From the NCBI RefSeq assembly GCF_900110495.1, contig NZ_FODX01000001.1:744001-808000 (forward strand): a stretch of DNA of 64,000 nucleotides, in the 5' to 3' direction. A program made the position numbers and the translations under genes. This DNA is from Nitrosovibrio sp. Nv6 (lineage in GTDB: Bacteria > Pseudomonadota > Gammaproteobacteria > Burkholderiales > Nitrosomonadaceae). The notes under the pieces are model-generated. The model was not told the DNA's origin, searched no databases, and saw only the letters and a list, made by a program, of their open reading frames with translations. Shown one piece after another: positions 1-9,266 of the stretch (position 1 is its first letter; each line of letters begins with the position of its first letter).

Positions 1-395
1 TCTTGACCTTGTGGAAGAGGTCGAAAAAATAAACTCAGCAATATTTAACCGATATTTAACCGAATCTTTATGAATTTTCCTTTCAATTCCGCGATTCTAG
101 CTGATGAATAATCAAGAGAAGCACGTAATGAAGAAATCAAATTTACTAGACATGTTTGGCCTGAGCGGTGACCCGTCGGAAGTGGACCGGTTGGAAAAAT
201 TGCTTCCCCATCTTGCATCAGTCGCGCTTGATGCGCCTGCGGCGGGTTCCAGCACTGCCTGCTTGCCGCTCATGATTACAATAATTGCCTCCGGGTATGA
301 GCCGGGCGTGTTGTTTTCTGGTTCTCTACTGGCCCCGCTCCCAAGCTCATGCTCAGGCGTTACATTTTATCAACTGTTAGGAAGAAGAGGGAAAT
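1..395. other. Upstream intergenic region, no convincing gene
   Basis: No convincing gene is visible. An open frame from 104 to 472 has no clear ribosome binding site, overlaps the start of the lipoprotein gene at 396 and resembles nothing I recognise, so I treat it as chance. An 11-bp sequence, ATATTTAACCG, occurs twice in tandem at 41-51 and 52-62. The region probably holds the promoter of the lipoprotein gene. Confidence 0.4.
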
Positions 396-902
396 ATGAA
401 GATGTGGAAAGCAATACCGGTTTTATTCGCTTCAACTGTACTGGCCGGCTGTGCCACCATCATGGGGAATAGTGCTCATGAAACCTTGAATGTCCGGAGC
501 GCACCTGATCAGGCGACTATTGTGATCCTGGATGAATCCGGCACCAAAATATTCGAAGGCAAAACGCCTACCTCGTTGCCCCTTGAGAAAAAGAAGGGCT
601 ATTTCAGCGGTAAAAAATATTCGGTAAACATCAAAAAAGAAGGTTTTGCAGAACAAAATATTACTGTGGATACAAAGGTTAATGGCTGGTATGTTGCGGG
701 CAATCTGGTTTTTGGAGGAGTTATCGGCTGGCTCATCGTTGATCCTGCAACGGGAGCCATGTGGAAACTGGACACCAATGAAATAGACGTTACATTGCAA
801 GCACCGAGGCAGGGTAGAACAATTGAGAATACAACTCGCATCGTTCTTTTAGAAGATGTTCCGCCATCTCTGCGTAGCAAGATGGTTAGAGTCTCGCAAT
901 AA
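396..902 (+). CDS. PEGA-like outer-membrane lipoprotein
   Basis: This 168-aa protein starts with a lipoprotein signal peptide and a clear lipobox (LAGC, Cys19), so it is probably lipidated and held in the envelope. The mature part has a short beta-rich segment (about residues 35-85) with the 'TPTSLPL' and 'KKEGFAE' features of PEGA-type domains. A hydrophobic glycine-rich stretch (VFGGVIGWLIVDPATGAMW) follows at about 105-125, as in a common family of small bacterial lipoproteins of unknown role. A purine-rich ribosome binding site (GGAAGAAGAGGGAA) lies just before the ATG. Its function is unknown. It precedes the HAF/PEP-CTERM gene by 46 nt, so the two may be cotranscribed. Confidence 0.8.
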   Translation: MKMWKAIPVLFASTVLAGCATIMGNSAHETLNVRSAPDQATIVILDESGTKIFEGKTPTSLPLEKKKGYFSGKKYSVNIKKEGFAEQNITVDTKVNGWYVAGNLVFGGVIGWLIVDPATGAMWKLDTNEIDVTLQAPRQGRTIENTTRIVLLEDVPPSLRSKMVRVSQ

Positions 903-948
903 CAAGTACTGTTACACCTCGATAAACCTTCATACTGGAGTCCGAACC

Positions 949-2088
949 ATGACGTTTAGACGCATTCACGAGATCCGTATATTTAGTACGCTCTTTGGGG
1001 CTGCCTTGGGTGGATTTATTTTTTCAACTCCCACATTCGCCCAAAGCTATACCGCTTTTGATATTGGCACTTTAGGTGGACCCGGCACGTACGCTACCGC
1101 AATCAACGAACACGGGCAGATAACAGGCAATTCCGATTTGGCTGACCGTTCCTATCACGCCTTTATCACTGAACCTAACGGCAAGGGAATCACCGATCTC
1201 GGCACCCTTGCAGGCGGGAATTTAAGCTGGGGTTTTGATATTAATGCAAGCGGCCAGGTTGTGGGTGAATCTGACTACACCAACTCACTTGGTACCTTAT
1301 ACCGACAGGCAGTTATTGTCGATGCTAACGGCATGAGAGGTTTTACCGGATGGAGCTATAGTCATGCCTCGGGCATTAATAATGCTGGACAGGTAGCCGG
1401 CCACATTACCGCTATATCCCATTCAGGAAGTGATGCATTTGTTACTGGCCCGAATGGGGAAAATCCGTTGCCTCTTGGGAGTTTGCATGCCAATGGCGAT
1501 GCGGTTGCTGATATTAATTCTTCGGGGCAAGTGGTGGGCCATGCTCATCTCTCTTCCGGTCTGTATATGCACGCGTACATTACAAGCGCTAACGGTGGGT
1601 TCGCATCCGACTTGGGCACGTTGGGCGGGGCCACAAGCTCTGCCTTAGCTGTCAACGATGCGGGCAAAGTTGTAGGCTATTCCGAAATAAGAACGGGGTT
1701 CGAGTCACCAATTCATGCCTTCATCACCGATATCGATAGCAATATGACAGACCTTGGGACACTGGGAGGAGCAAGCAGTAGTGCCTATGGTATCAATTCG
1801 TTTGGACAAATCGTGGGGTGGGCGGATACAGGAATAGCAAATCGCAGACATGCTTTTGTCATAGGAGCGGATGGCGAGGGTATGACTGACCTTAACTCGC
1901 TTGTTAAGCTGGAGGATGGAATCTTCCTGTCTGATGCAACGGATATTAATGATCTCGGCCAGATTATCGCCAACGCTAGTAATGGGCGCGCTTACCTGCT
2001 CTCTCCTGTTCCTGAGCCAGAGGCATACGCAATGCTTTTGGCAGGTCTTGGCCTGATGGGCTTTATGGCACGGCGAAAACAAAACTGA
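949..2088 (+). CDS. HAF-repeat PEP-CTERM extracellular protein
   Basis: The start is placed at the ATG at 949, preceded by CTGGAG; an earlier in-frame start at 856 lies inside the upstream gene. The 379-aa product begins with a signal peptide ending near TFAQ. It then carries about seven HAF-type repeats, recognisable by 'DLGTLGG', 'INxxGQVVG' and 'HAFI' phrases. It ends in a PEP-CTERM sorting signal: the motif VPEPEAY, a hydrophobic segment and a basic tail (ARRKQN). Known PEP-CTERM proteins are processed by an exosortase and sent to the cell surface or the exopolysaccharide matrix. HAF repeats probably fold as a beta-propeller-like array, but their function is not known. No exosortase gene is in the window. 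Confidence 0.88.
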   Translation: MTFRRIHEIRIFSTLFGAALGGFIFSTPTFAQSYTAFDIGTLGGPGTYATAINEHGQITGNSDLADRSYHAFITEPNGKGITDLGTLAGGNLSWGFDINASGQVVGESDYTNSLGTLYRQAVIVDANGMRGFTGWSYSHASGINNAGQVAGHITAISHSGSDAFVTGPNGENPLPLGSLHANGDAVADINSSGQVVGHAHLSSGLYMHAYITSANGGFASDLGTLGGATSSALAVNDAGKVVGYSEIRTGFESPIHAFITDIDSNMTDLGTLGGASSSAYGINSFGQIVGWADTGIANRRHAFVIGADGEGMTDLNSLVKLEDGIFLSDATDINDLGQIIANASNGRAYLLSPVPEPEAYAMLLAGLGLMGFMARRKQN

Positions 2089-2163
2089 AACAATTAGCGT
2101 GAAGCAGCGAAGGAACCCGCACCCTGGGCTTCTGCTCATCAGGAGCAAAGATTCTGCACAGAC

Positions 2164-2198
2164 CAGGACGTGTTAACCATCAGTGTTAACACGTCCTG
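2164..2198. terminator. Perfect 14-bp inverted repeat after the HAF gene
   Basis: The arms CAGGACGTGTTAAC (2164-2177) and GTTAACACGTCCTG (2185-2198) are perfectly complementary around a 7-nt loop. The repeat lies 76 nt after the HAF gene and before the convergent yqjG-like gene. It has no run of T residues on either side. It could terminate or stabilise transcripts from both directions, or be a protein-binding palindrome (each arm contains GTTAAC). Confidence 0.5.
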
Positions 2199-2428
2199 AG
2201 GCAGATGTACCCTTGGGCTGTGAAAGCGATGGCGTCAGGATATTAAACGGAGCAGGTCTCATCGGTGTAGGGCAATCCACAATCAGCCGGGAGGAATCCC
2301 TCCATGTTTGGCTTCCTCACCCATCCATTGGTCATCATTCCCGGGTCCGGATAAGGGACCGATATTCTGATGACGCCACGAAGCGTTTGATGGCTTCTTC
2401 TCCGCCGGGTTACGCTATGCCATCCAGT

Positions 2429-3430
2429 TTACTCATCATTCTCCATGGCATTTGGCAGCCGTGCCCGATCATGAGGCTGATCGAGATCCAGAATTGGGCC
2501 TGCAGGTACAATGCCGTTGGGGTTGATGGTAGGATGACTGCGGTAATAATGCTCCTTGATGTGCCGCATGTTCACTGTTGCCGCTACACCGGGCCACTGG
2601 TAGAGCTCACGGGTAAAACTCCAGAGGTTAGGGTAGTCTGTCAAACGCCTGAGATTGCACTTGAAGTGGCCGTGGTAAACCGGATCGAAGCGGATCAGTG
2701 TAGTGAATAGCCGCCAATCGGCCTCCGTGATACGGCCGCCCAGGAGATAACGCTGACGCGACAGACGCTGCTCCAGTTCGCTCAGGCAGTCGAACAGCGC
2801 CGCTACGGCCCGCTCGTAGACGCGCTGATCGGTGGCGAAGCCCGCCTTGTACACGCCATTATTAACGTTGTCATAGATGCGCCCATTGATCTCGTCAATC
2901 TGCGGCAGCAGTGCAGCAGGCGCGTAGTCCCCTTCCACTGCGCCTATGCCATCGAAGGCTGAGTTCATCATGCGGATAATGTCTGCCGACTCATTGCTGA
3001 CTATGGTATCCCGCTGTAAATCCCATAACACCGGCACGGTTACCCTCCCGCTGTAATCAGGAGCCGCGCGCAGGTAGACCTCATAAAGATAGCGTGCGCC
3101 ACCCACGGGATCGGGTGCTACTCCCGCAGCCTCCTCAAAAGTCCAGCCATGATCCCCCATGTAGGAATTGACGACCGATACCCCCATCATGCTTTCCAAA
3201 CCTTTCAAGGCGCGAAAAATCAGAGAGCGATGGGCCCAGGGGCAGGCCAGCGATACGTACAGGTGATAACGGTCCCTCTCAGCCGGAAAACCGCCTTCAC
3301 CGGTCGGCCCAGGGCTTCCATCGGCCGTGATCCAGTTGCGAAACCGAGCGTTGGTGCGGACAAAACTGCCGCCTGTCGATTTGGTGTCGTACCATTCGTC
3401 GACCCATTTACCCTTGACCAATAAGCCCAT
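2429..3430 (-). CDS. yqjG: Glutathionyl-hydroquinone reductase (Xi-class GST)
   Basis: The 333-aa product matches the YqjG/ECM4 family in length and organisation. These enzymes reduce glutathionyl-hydroquinones to free hydroquinones, using a cysteine and releasing oxidised glutathione in the cytoplasm. The N-terminal thioredoxin-like domain has the catalytic motif LACPWAHR with Cys63, the same position as in E. coli YqjG. The motif for glutathione binding (VSNESADIIRM) follows at about residue 145, and an all-helical C-terminal GST domain covers about 175-315. It stands alone between the convergent HAF gene and the pel operon. The family call is firm; the natural substrate is not known. Confidence 0.95.
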   Translation of the reverse strand: MGLLVKGKWVDEWYDTKSTGGSFVRTNARFRNWITADGSPGPTGEGGFPAERDRYHLYVSLACPWAHRSLIFRALKGLESMMGVSVVNSYMGDHGWTFEEAAGVAPDPVGGARYLYEVYLRAAPDYSGRVTVPVLWDLQRDTIVSNESADIIRMMNSAFDGIGAVEGDYAPAALLPQIDEINGRIYDNVNNGVYKAGFATDQRVYERAVAALFDCLSELEQRLSRQRYLLGGRITEADWRLFTTLIRFDPVYHGHFKCNLRRLTDYPNLWSFTRELYQWPGVAATVNMRHIKEHYYRSHPTINPNGIVPAGPILDLDQPHDRARLPNAMENDE

Positions 3431-3919
3431 CTTGAATTTCTCCCGGATCAGGATTGTGCGAAAAATCTGGCAATACTGCGCTATTCACCCATCAACTTAC
3501 ATTACAACGCCTTTTCCGGAAAATAACAACGTCGGATTGAGGTACTTCCACTAGCTACGTTCGTGCGCATCTCGACCAGTAGAAATAAAAAGCCCGCACG
3601 AAGCGGGCCAAAGGTGAAGCATGGTGTATGAACACCTTATTATTATTTTTCTTTCGATTTCGCTGCATCCCCCTGCGAAGGGTAATGGCCGCCGGTTCAA
3701 AAACAGCTGCTGTTGTGGTATCAACTATGAAGCAATTACTATGCCAAAATAACTCAGGCAAGCAATGCCGGTTCAAATCAGAGGCTTAATGAACTTCGGG
3801 ATTTTGATCTCACCTCAGGTGTGAGATATCTCGACAGGGGATGAGGGTCAAGAAGGCACGTCACAAACGGTGAGTGTGATTATTTACCTGCTCCTGACGC
3901 TCACTTCCAATTCCTCCGC
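3431..3919. other. Intergenic region downstream of the pel operon
   Basis: This 489-bp stretch has no convincing gene; a 73-aa open frame on the minus strand runs straight through a terminator-like hairpin and is rejected. A short inverted repeat, ATCTCAC (3807-3813) with GTGAGAT (3821-3827), lies about 95 nt past the pelG stop. A stronger terminator-like hairpin is listed separately. Confidence 0.4.
3585..3608 (-). terminator. Rho-independent terminator, minus strand
   Basis: Read on the minus strand, GCCCGC, a 5-nt loop (TTCGT) and GCGGGC form a GC-rich hairpin (3592-3608). It is followed directly by TTTTTATTT. It lies about 310 nt past the pelG stop codon and is the best candidate for the end of the pel transcript. 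Confidence 0.65.
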
Positions 3920-5290
3920 CTAATTCTGCAACATGAAGGTTTCGTATTCCAGGCGGTTGAATTTATGTGACAGGATGAACAGGCCGAGAAAGGCCGACAG
4001 CGTTACCGATGCTGCAAATCCGTAGCCGAACGTTTCCGCTCCCAGTTGCAGCGTGGCAAAGGTGAACAACAGGTTCGTGATGAAAAAACATGCGGTAACA
4101 ATCAGTACCTCGCGGCGGGCGTCGAGGTAAAAGAGCACGTTGAGAATCGCCATCAGCAATACCTGCACGCTGACCGCAACGACATCGATGTAAAATAAAT
4201 GAATATATAGCGGAGAGATGCCAACAGCATGAAGCAGGTCCCTGCCCCATAGCAGACACAGCACAACCGTTAAACCCTGCACTTTGAAAATTTCGTAGAT
4301 TCCTTGTCGCGCGGCATAGACCATCCGGTCGCGCCTGTATTCTATATGCATAAGCGTGTCGCCTTCCCGTACGGCGCGGTAAAAGCGCTCGTGCTGTTCG
4401 GCGAAGTCCGCTTCTATACTCACGAGAAACACGGCCATGCCGGGCAGAATAAACAGATAGGCCAGAAAAATGGGAAGATCGTAGATGATGGAGGCACGCA
4501 ACGGACCGATGACCGCCTCGGACGTGAACGGCACAAACCAGAAAATGAATTTATCGATCCATACCGCCAGGTAATAAAGAGTTCCGACTGCGAACAGACT
4601 GTAAAAACTTCGGCTGCGGTCGAGAAAATCGAATTTGAGCAGGGAGTTCCCCGGGTATTCGCGAACGATATGATGCAGGAACGAAAACAGCAGGTAGCCA
4701 TGAGCCGTCAACACACCCAGCAATAAACCGTTCAGCTCCCATGGAGATGCCACCAGCGCCACTACAATACCAAGCAGATAACCTTTGCCTAACGTCCAGA
4801 CTATCCGGCGATAGGCCTTCATTCCCGACAGGAAGATCAGAGTGATCCACATACCGCTCAGTACGACAAAATTGCTCAGCAACAACAGTTGCTGGAAAAA
4901 CGATCCCTTGAAGGACCAGAAAATGAACGGGCCAGCCCATGCAAAACCTCCCGCCATTGTTATAATCAGAACGCCGAACAGGTTTGGCAGGACCTCGGGC
5001 TTGTCATTTGCATAAGTCCGATCCGCGACAAAGCGCGTAAACATCAGTTGCATGCCGCCGGTCCAGATTAACGAACCCGCCATCAGATAAGTGACGCAAA
5101 TCTGGAACGCGTTGACCTCCTGCTGGGCGACACCAAGTGTGACGGCAAGAATGCCGATCATCATGATGCTCAGGATAGAAAGCACCCATGGGCCGCCGCT
5201 GACTAAACCCGCGTAGCCGTAGGCACGCAGTACCGACCAGTAGCTGTCGCGCTCCAGGATTTTGCGAATTTCAAATCCTATACCCGCCAT
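3920..5290 (-). CDS. pelG: PelG, inner-membrane Pel polysaccharide transporter
   Basis: The 456-aa protein has the length and the start (MAGIGFEIRKIL) typical of PelG. PelG is a multi-pass protein of the polysaccharide transporter/MOP class that works with PelD, PelE and PelF in the inner membrane to make and move the Pel polysaccharide. About twelve hydrophobic segments are visible, with a larger soluble insert near residues 290-325 (EADFAEQHERFYRAVREGD). It is the last gene of the pel operon, and its ATG lies one base after the pelF stop, so translation is probably coupled. Confidence 0.95.
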   Translation of the reverse strand: MAGIGFEIRKILERDSYWSVLRAYGYAGLVSGGPWVLSILSIMMIGILAVTLGVAQQEVNAFQICVTYLMAGSLIWTGGMQLMFTRFVADRTYANDKPEVLPNLFGVLIITMAGGFAWAGPFIFWSFKGSFFQQLLLLSNFVVLSGMWITLIFLSGMKAYRRIVWTLGKGYLLGIVVALVASPWELNGLLLGVLTAHGYLLFSFLHHIVREYPGNSLLKFDFLDRSRSFYSLFAVGTLYYLAVWIDKFIFWFVPFTSEAVIGPLRASIIYDLPIFLAYLFILPGMAVFLVSIEADFAEQHERFYRAVREGDTLMHIEYRRDRMVYAARQGIYEIFKVQGLTVVLCLLWGRDLLHAVGISPLYIHLFYIDVVAVSVQVLLMAILNVLFYLDARREVLIVTACFFITNLLFTFATLQLGAETFGYGFAASVTLSAFLGLFILSHKFNRLEYETFMLQN

Positions 5291-5291
5291 C

Positions 5292-6830
5292 TCAGGTGCT
5301 TACCAACGGTTGCCCAGCCGGGTCCGACCCGGAATCCAGCGCTTTGGCATAAAGATCCCCATAGGACGAGAACATCAATTTGTCATTATAGTAACGCTTC
5401 ACCCGCTCGAGCCCTGCCTGTTGTGCAGCGCGCCATCGGGGTGGGTTATTGAGCAGTTCAAGCGCAGCTTTTGCCGTTCCCTCAGGATCGGCAATAAAAA
5501 CCAGGCTTCCCGCCGCGCCTAGCGCGCGATCCTCCTCGCCGCGTCCTTCGATAAGCTCGCGGCAGGAACCCACATCGGTTGCAAGACATGGCACACCGCT
5601 GGCAAATGCCTCCAGCACTACCAGAGGCAAGGCTTCACTGATCGAGGTCAATACCATCAGTCCCAGTTGTGGAAGAATTTCAAGCATGTTCTGAAAGCCC
5701 AGGAATTTGACATTGTCTTTCAAACCGAGGCTGGCGGCCAATTCCTTGCACTCATTCACATATACAGGGTCTTCATCTTCCGGACCCACGATCCATCCTT
5801 GCGCATCGGGTCGCTCATTTACCAGCATTCGCAACGTCCTGATGAATGTCTTGATATCCTTGATGGGCACCACACGCCCGATCAATCCCAGCACCGGCGG
5901 AATTTTTTCCGGCCGTTTTTCGAGCGCGACCTGATAGCGTTGAACATCGATTCCATTGGTAATGACCAGCGTTTTCTCCGCCGCTGCTCCATCCGCTATT
6001 TGTCTCAGACGATTGCCCTCATACAGGCTGACAATGGGCGACGCCTGTGCGTAGGCTATGCGGCCAATCTGCTCGTAGAATTTGATCCATAAACCGCGGA
6101 TGTATCCCATTTCATCATGCAGGGTATTACATACATCGTCGTTGTGATCGTGAATCCATGTAGCCTGTGCCAGATCGATTTTCCGCTCCTTCGTGTATAT
6201 GCCGTGCTCGGTAAGCACAAAGGGAATATTGCGCCGCAGGCGAATCATCGCTCCAAGTAATCCGGCATAACCGGTCGAAATAGCGTGCACTGCGCGCACC
6301 GGCGGCAAACCCGCTGCAATATCCGCCAATACGAATAAGGGCGTATGCATTGCGCGTATGGCCCAGAAATAGTCGACAAACGACGGCTCTGTGCATCGCT
6401 GCCGGTACTGCCCGGTAATGTAATCCCATGAGGCTTCGCTATACAGAAAATCTTCCTTGCTGATGCCGCCAGCCGAACCCAGCCGGGAAAATGCGTTTAT
6501 CATTTTCTCGCTTGGTATCGATCCGGATTCGCGCATGTACGCATGCAACTCGTCCATTTCCGAGAAAGCCCTGCGGTTCCCCTTGCGGGAGTCCGGCTTG
6601 AGCTGCTTTTCATGTTGCATTAAATAATGCGTTTCGACATGCGTTACGTTGGGTGGGAATTGATACTGCACGGAGCCGTACATTTCCCGTTCGGCGCCAA
6701 TAAAAATTACGGCGAATCTTATTTCCGGCAAGCCCGCGATGATCTGGTGCACCCACGACGATACGCCACCGCGGATGTATGGGTAAGTGCCTTCCAGCAA
6801 CAAGGCGATATCAGCCACCGGTTCCGTCAC
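5292..6830 (-). CDS. pelF: PelF, Pel glycosyltransferase (GT4)
   Basis: PelF is the cytoplasmic GT4 glycosyltransferase that polymerises Pel from UDP-sugars. The start VADIALLLEGTYPYIRGGVS matches the family. The C-terminal half has the GT4 donor-site signature SEALPLVVLEAF, which contains the E-x7-E pair, and GLIGRVVPIKD marks the start of that domain. I place the start at GTG 6830 because GGGGGA lies 4 nt before it and the protein then begins MTEPVADI, as in other PelF proteins. A TTG at 6845 would add five residues. The product is about 512 aa, close to the usual 507. Confidence 0.94.
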   Translation of the reverse strand: MTEPVADIALLLEGTYPYIRGGVSSWVHQIIAGLPEIRFAVIFIGAEREMYGSVQYQFPPNVTHVETHYLMQHEKQLKPDSRKGNRRAFSEMDELHAYMRESGSIPSEKMINAFSRLGSAGGISKEDFLYSEASWDYITGQYRQRCTEPSFVDYFWAIRAMHTPLFVLADIAAGLPPVRAVHAISTGYAGLLGAMIRLRRNIPFVLTEHGIYTKERKIDLAQATWIHDHNDDVCNTLHDEMGYIRGLWIKFYEQIGRIAYAQASPIVSLYEGNRLRQIADGAAAEKTLVITNGIDVQRYQVALEKRPEKIPPVLGLIGRVVPIKDIKTFIRTLRMLVNERPDAQGWIVGPEDEDPVYVNECKELAASLGLKDNVKFLGFQNMLEILPQLGLMVLTSISEALPLVVLEAFASGVPCLATDVGSCRELIEGRGEEDRALGAAGSLVFIADPEGTAKAALELLNNPPRWRAAQQAGLERVKRYYNDKLMFSSYGDLYAKALDSGSDPAGQPLVST

Positions 6831-6873
6831 CGGTTCCCCCAGCAATTTGTCCGCGTCCGCCTGATGGCACTAT

Positions 6874-7989
6874 TCATTTGGTCCACCATGCTCTCACCAG
6901 CGCCAGTTCGCGTCCCTTCTCGCCGGGCCGCGAGAGCGCCGACAGATAGCGCTTCACATCTGAAAATTTTCGTTCCCGGAAGGCAGCTTCGGCAAGCCAC
7001 GGCAGAATTTTCTGTTCTTCCATGCCACCGGCTCGTGCGTTGGCAAAGGCTTCGCGCGCGAATGAGAGGTCGCCCGATTCCAGCAGAATCCGTCCATATA
7101 ATAGCCAGCTGTTTGCATCTGCCGCATCGCGCACAGGAGATGCAGCAGGCTTACCGGTTGTTGTAGGCATACGGGATCCAGCGGGTGAAGGGGACGAAAC
7201 GGGTGCGCCGGCTGGCGCACCGGACGATGGGACAAGTACAAGCTCCATGTGATGCCTGGCCGTATCCAGCCAATGCTGTCTGACAGCGCCTTGAACCAGA
7301 CGGTGATATACCAACTCCCAGCATAGCGCCGCAATCGTTTTGTGGTACGCGTTCTGCATGGGGACTGGAGCTTCCGGCAGCGTCTCGATCAAGGTCAGTA
7401 TGCGTTCAATCAGTTTTTTTTCATTATCGTCCCTCATGGCATAAGCCAGCAGCCGCACGTCGTCGACGGGGTCGCGGGTCGCCTTCGACCACACCATCAT
7501 GGCCTCGCGCGGCGCCATGTGCCGGGTCGCCATCACAGCTTTCAACCGCTTCAACGGACGCTCGGCAAAATATATTATCTGGCGCAGCGCGCCCTCGCTG
7601 TAGGGCGGCGTCGGGAAAATGACAGGAGGCGAAAAAGGGAGCTCGGGCAACACAACCATTTTTACGTTTTTCGAAGAACGGCTGCGAGGGCGTTTCAAGG
7701 CGGTAGTGACACTCCACAGCACGCCCAACGCACCGACCACCGGCAAAATCCATAACAGGACAAACAGAAAACCCAGGCTGCTCCGCGCGGGGAGCTTGTA
7801 TCGGCGTGGCAGCAAAAGCCAGAAACCTCGAGCAAAATAATAAGATGAAACAGAGTGGAATCCCAAGGCAGCCAGCATCGCCAGATTCGCCGTCCAATTC
7901 GCTGCCCACCCACTCGCGCTCAACCAGAGCAGCAAGCCGGCCAGTGCCTCGGCTGCCAGTCCCAATAGCATGGGCATTCGATACATCAA
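6874..7989 (-). CDS. pelE: PelE, inner-membrane TPR protein
   Basis: This 371-aa protein has two or three N-terminal membrane segments (about residues 5-45 and 70-95), then a soluble helical-repeat region. That is the layout of PelE, which joins PelD, PelF and PelG in the inner-membrane Pel synthase complex. The C-terminal part (WLLYGRILLESGDLSFAREA) reads as TPR-like repeats. A proline- and serine-rich insert (about residues 250-285) makes it longer than the roughly 330-aa Pseudomonas protein. Its ATG overlaps the pelD stop by 4 nt, so translation is coupled. The identification rests on architecture and position, as PelE is poorly conserved. Confidence 0.88.
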   Translation of the reverse strand: MMYRMPMLLGLAAEALAGLLLWLSASGWAANWTANLAMLAALGFHSVSSYYFARGFWLLLPRRYKLPARSSLGFLFVLLWILPVVGALGVLWSVTTALKRPRSRSSKNVKMVVLPELPFSPPVIFPTPPYSEGALRQIIYFAERPLKRLKAVMATRHMAPREAMMVWSKATRDPVDDVRLLAYAMRDDNEKKLIERILTLIETLPEAPVPMQNAYHKTIAALCWELVYHRLVQGAVRQHWLDTARHHMELVLVPSSGAPAGAPVSSPSPAGSRMPTTTGKPAASPVRDAADANSWLLYGRILLESGDLSFAREAFANARAGGMEEQKILPWLAEAAFRERKFSDVKRYLSALSRPGEKGRELALVRAWWTK

Positions 7990-9266
7990 CGCAACTCCAG
8001 AGAACGGACCTTTTGTGGGTCGATATCGCTAATTGCTACCAGTTCGCTTGCCACCGATGAGAGAACATCATCCACCCGTTGCATCCATACTCGAGCATTC
8101 GCGGTATCGGTCAGCGGCAGCAGGAGCCAGATGACAGACTGATCCTTATCATGAGTCATACAAATCAGGTCAATAGCGCGCACGGAAGAACGCAATTTCC
8201 CGTATACACTTGTGATATCCGCAGAAGATCCGGACAGCTTCAGGAGCGTAGCGTCGAGACTGAACCTCAGAAAATCCTGATACACGCGTTCGAAGGAAGC
8301 AATAAAACGGGCAACGGAAGAGCTGGCTGTGCCAAAACGAAGGTGGTCGACGCCATGCGCGGCAAGCACTGCAATAAGCCTTAAATTGTTTTCGTGAAAT
8401 GCAAAGAATGGCATTGATTTGACCAACAGCATTGCATGAATTTCGCCCGTGGAGTCGGCCAGAGGAATGGCGGCCAATAACTGGTCTTGATCCAGCGCAT
8501 ATTCTTTTAGGAGATTTACCGCCGCCAATTCGCCGCTTTCAAGCGCACTTTTCGCTACAGGATCGCTACTATCAATTGGAAACCTGTCACCGATACAAGC
8601 CAGCACTCTGCCGGTATCAATCCGGTCGGCTGTTATTCCGATAATGCATGCCTGCGTGAGTGCACCGTATTCCGCGATGAATTCGATAAGCCGTTGTAAC
8701 GAGGACTCATCCAGCATATTGGCGCCATTCATGGCATCGAGTGCCGGTTGCAGGCGCATAATGCCTTCGCGCAGCGAAAATCCGCTATTGGCAACTGTTT
8801 GCTCCAGCCGATCATGCGATAGACGTAACAACTGATAACTGCGTGTAAACTCTTCAAGACGTTCCGCACGATATTGATAGGCGCCTTCCAATCGATGTAA
8901 GCGGCGTCCCCACATATCGCGAAACTCTCCCGCCACCATTGCCACCACAACAGTGCCAATTGCCCACGGCAGCGGAAATCCGGTGGACATTTGCCACTGC
9001 TGATTGATGGCAACGCCCAGCGTCGCCAATATCAGCAAGGCACTGACAAAACCATAGACAAATCCATACCGTAATCCTGCCAGCAAAGGGGCGAGGACCG
9101 GCCACGGAAATCCTCCGCCCAGCCGGAAAGGATCGTGCTGCTGAGTAAAAAATGATGCCGCGATCACAATTGCAGTCAACACGAATGTTTCGAGCCATCC
9201 GCCCCATGCCGACTCGGGAGTATTTACGTCGATGATTTCAATACCCTCCAGCCAGGGTTTTTTCAT
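7986..9266 (-). CDS. pelD: PelD, c-di-GMP receptor of the Pel synthase
   Basis: PelD binds cyclic di-GMP and switches on Pel synthesis. The 426-aa protein has an N-terminal membrane region with about four segments (roughly residues 25-115). A coiled segment (RLEEFTRSYQLLRLSHDRLEQ is the core), a GAF-like domain (about 170-310) and a degenerate GGDEF-like domain (about 320-426) follow. In the last domain R363-A-I-D366 fits the RxxD inhibitory-type site. Arg392 or Arg397 lies 29-34 residues later, comparable to the second arginine of the known Pseudomonas site (spacing 35). No intact GGDEF catalytic motif is seen. It overlaps both neighbouring genes by ATGA junctions. Confidence 0.93.
   Translation of the reverse strand: MKKPWLEGIEIIDVNTPESAWGGWLETFVLTAIVIAASFFTQQHDPFRLGGGFPWPVLAPLLAGLRYGFVYGFVSALLILATLGVAINQQWQMSTGFPLPWAIGTVVVAMVAGEFRDMWGRRLHRLEGAYQYRAERLEEFTRSYQLLRLSHDRLEQTVANSGFSLREGIMRLQPALDAMNGANMLDESSLQRLIEFIAEYGALTQACIIGITADRIDTGRVLACIGDRFPIDSSDPVAKSALESGELAAVNLLKEYALDQDQLLAAIPLADSTGEIHAMLLVKSMPFFAFHENNLRLIAVLAAHGVDHLRFGTASSSVARFIASFERVYQDFLRFSLDATLLKLSGSSADITSVYGKLRSSVRAIDLICMTHDKDQSVIWLLLPLTDTANARVWMQRVDDVLSSVASELVAISDIDPQKVRSLELR

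Noticed and set aside
104..472. 122-codon open frame before the lipoprotein gene
   Set aside because: It lacks a good ribosome binding site, overlaps the well-supported lipoprotein start by 77 nt and has no recognisable feature.
3555..3776. 73-codon minus-strand frame downstream of pelG
   Set aside because: It runs through a clear minus-strand terminator hairpin at 3585-3608 and resembles no protein.
3766..3790. GGTTCAAATC, like a tRNA T-loop
   Set aside because: The flanking bases do not form the 5-bp T stem and no acceptor or anticodon arm could be found.
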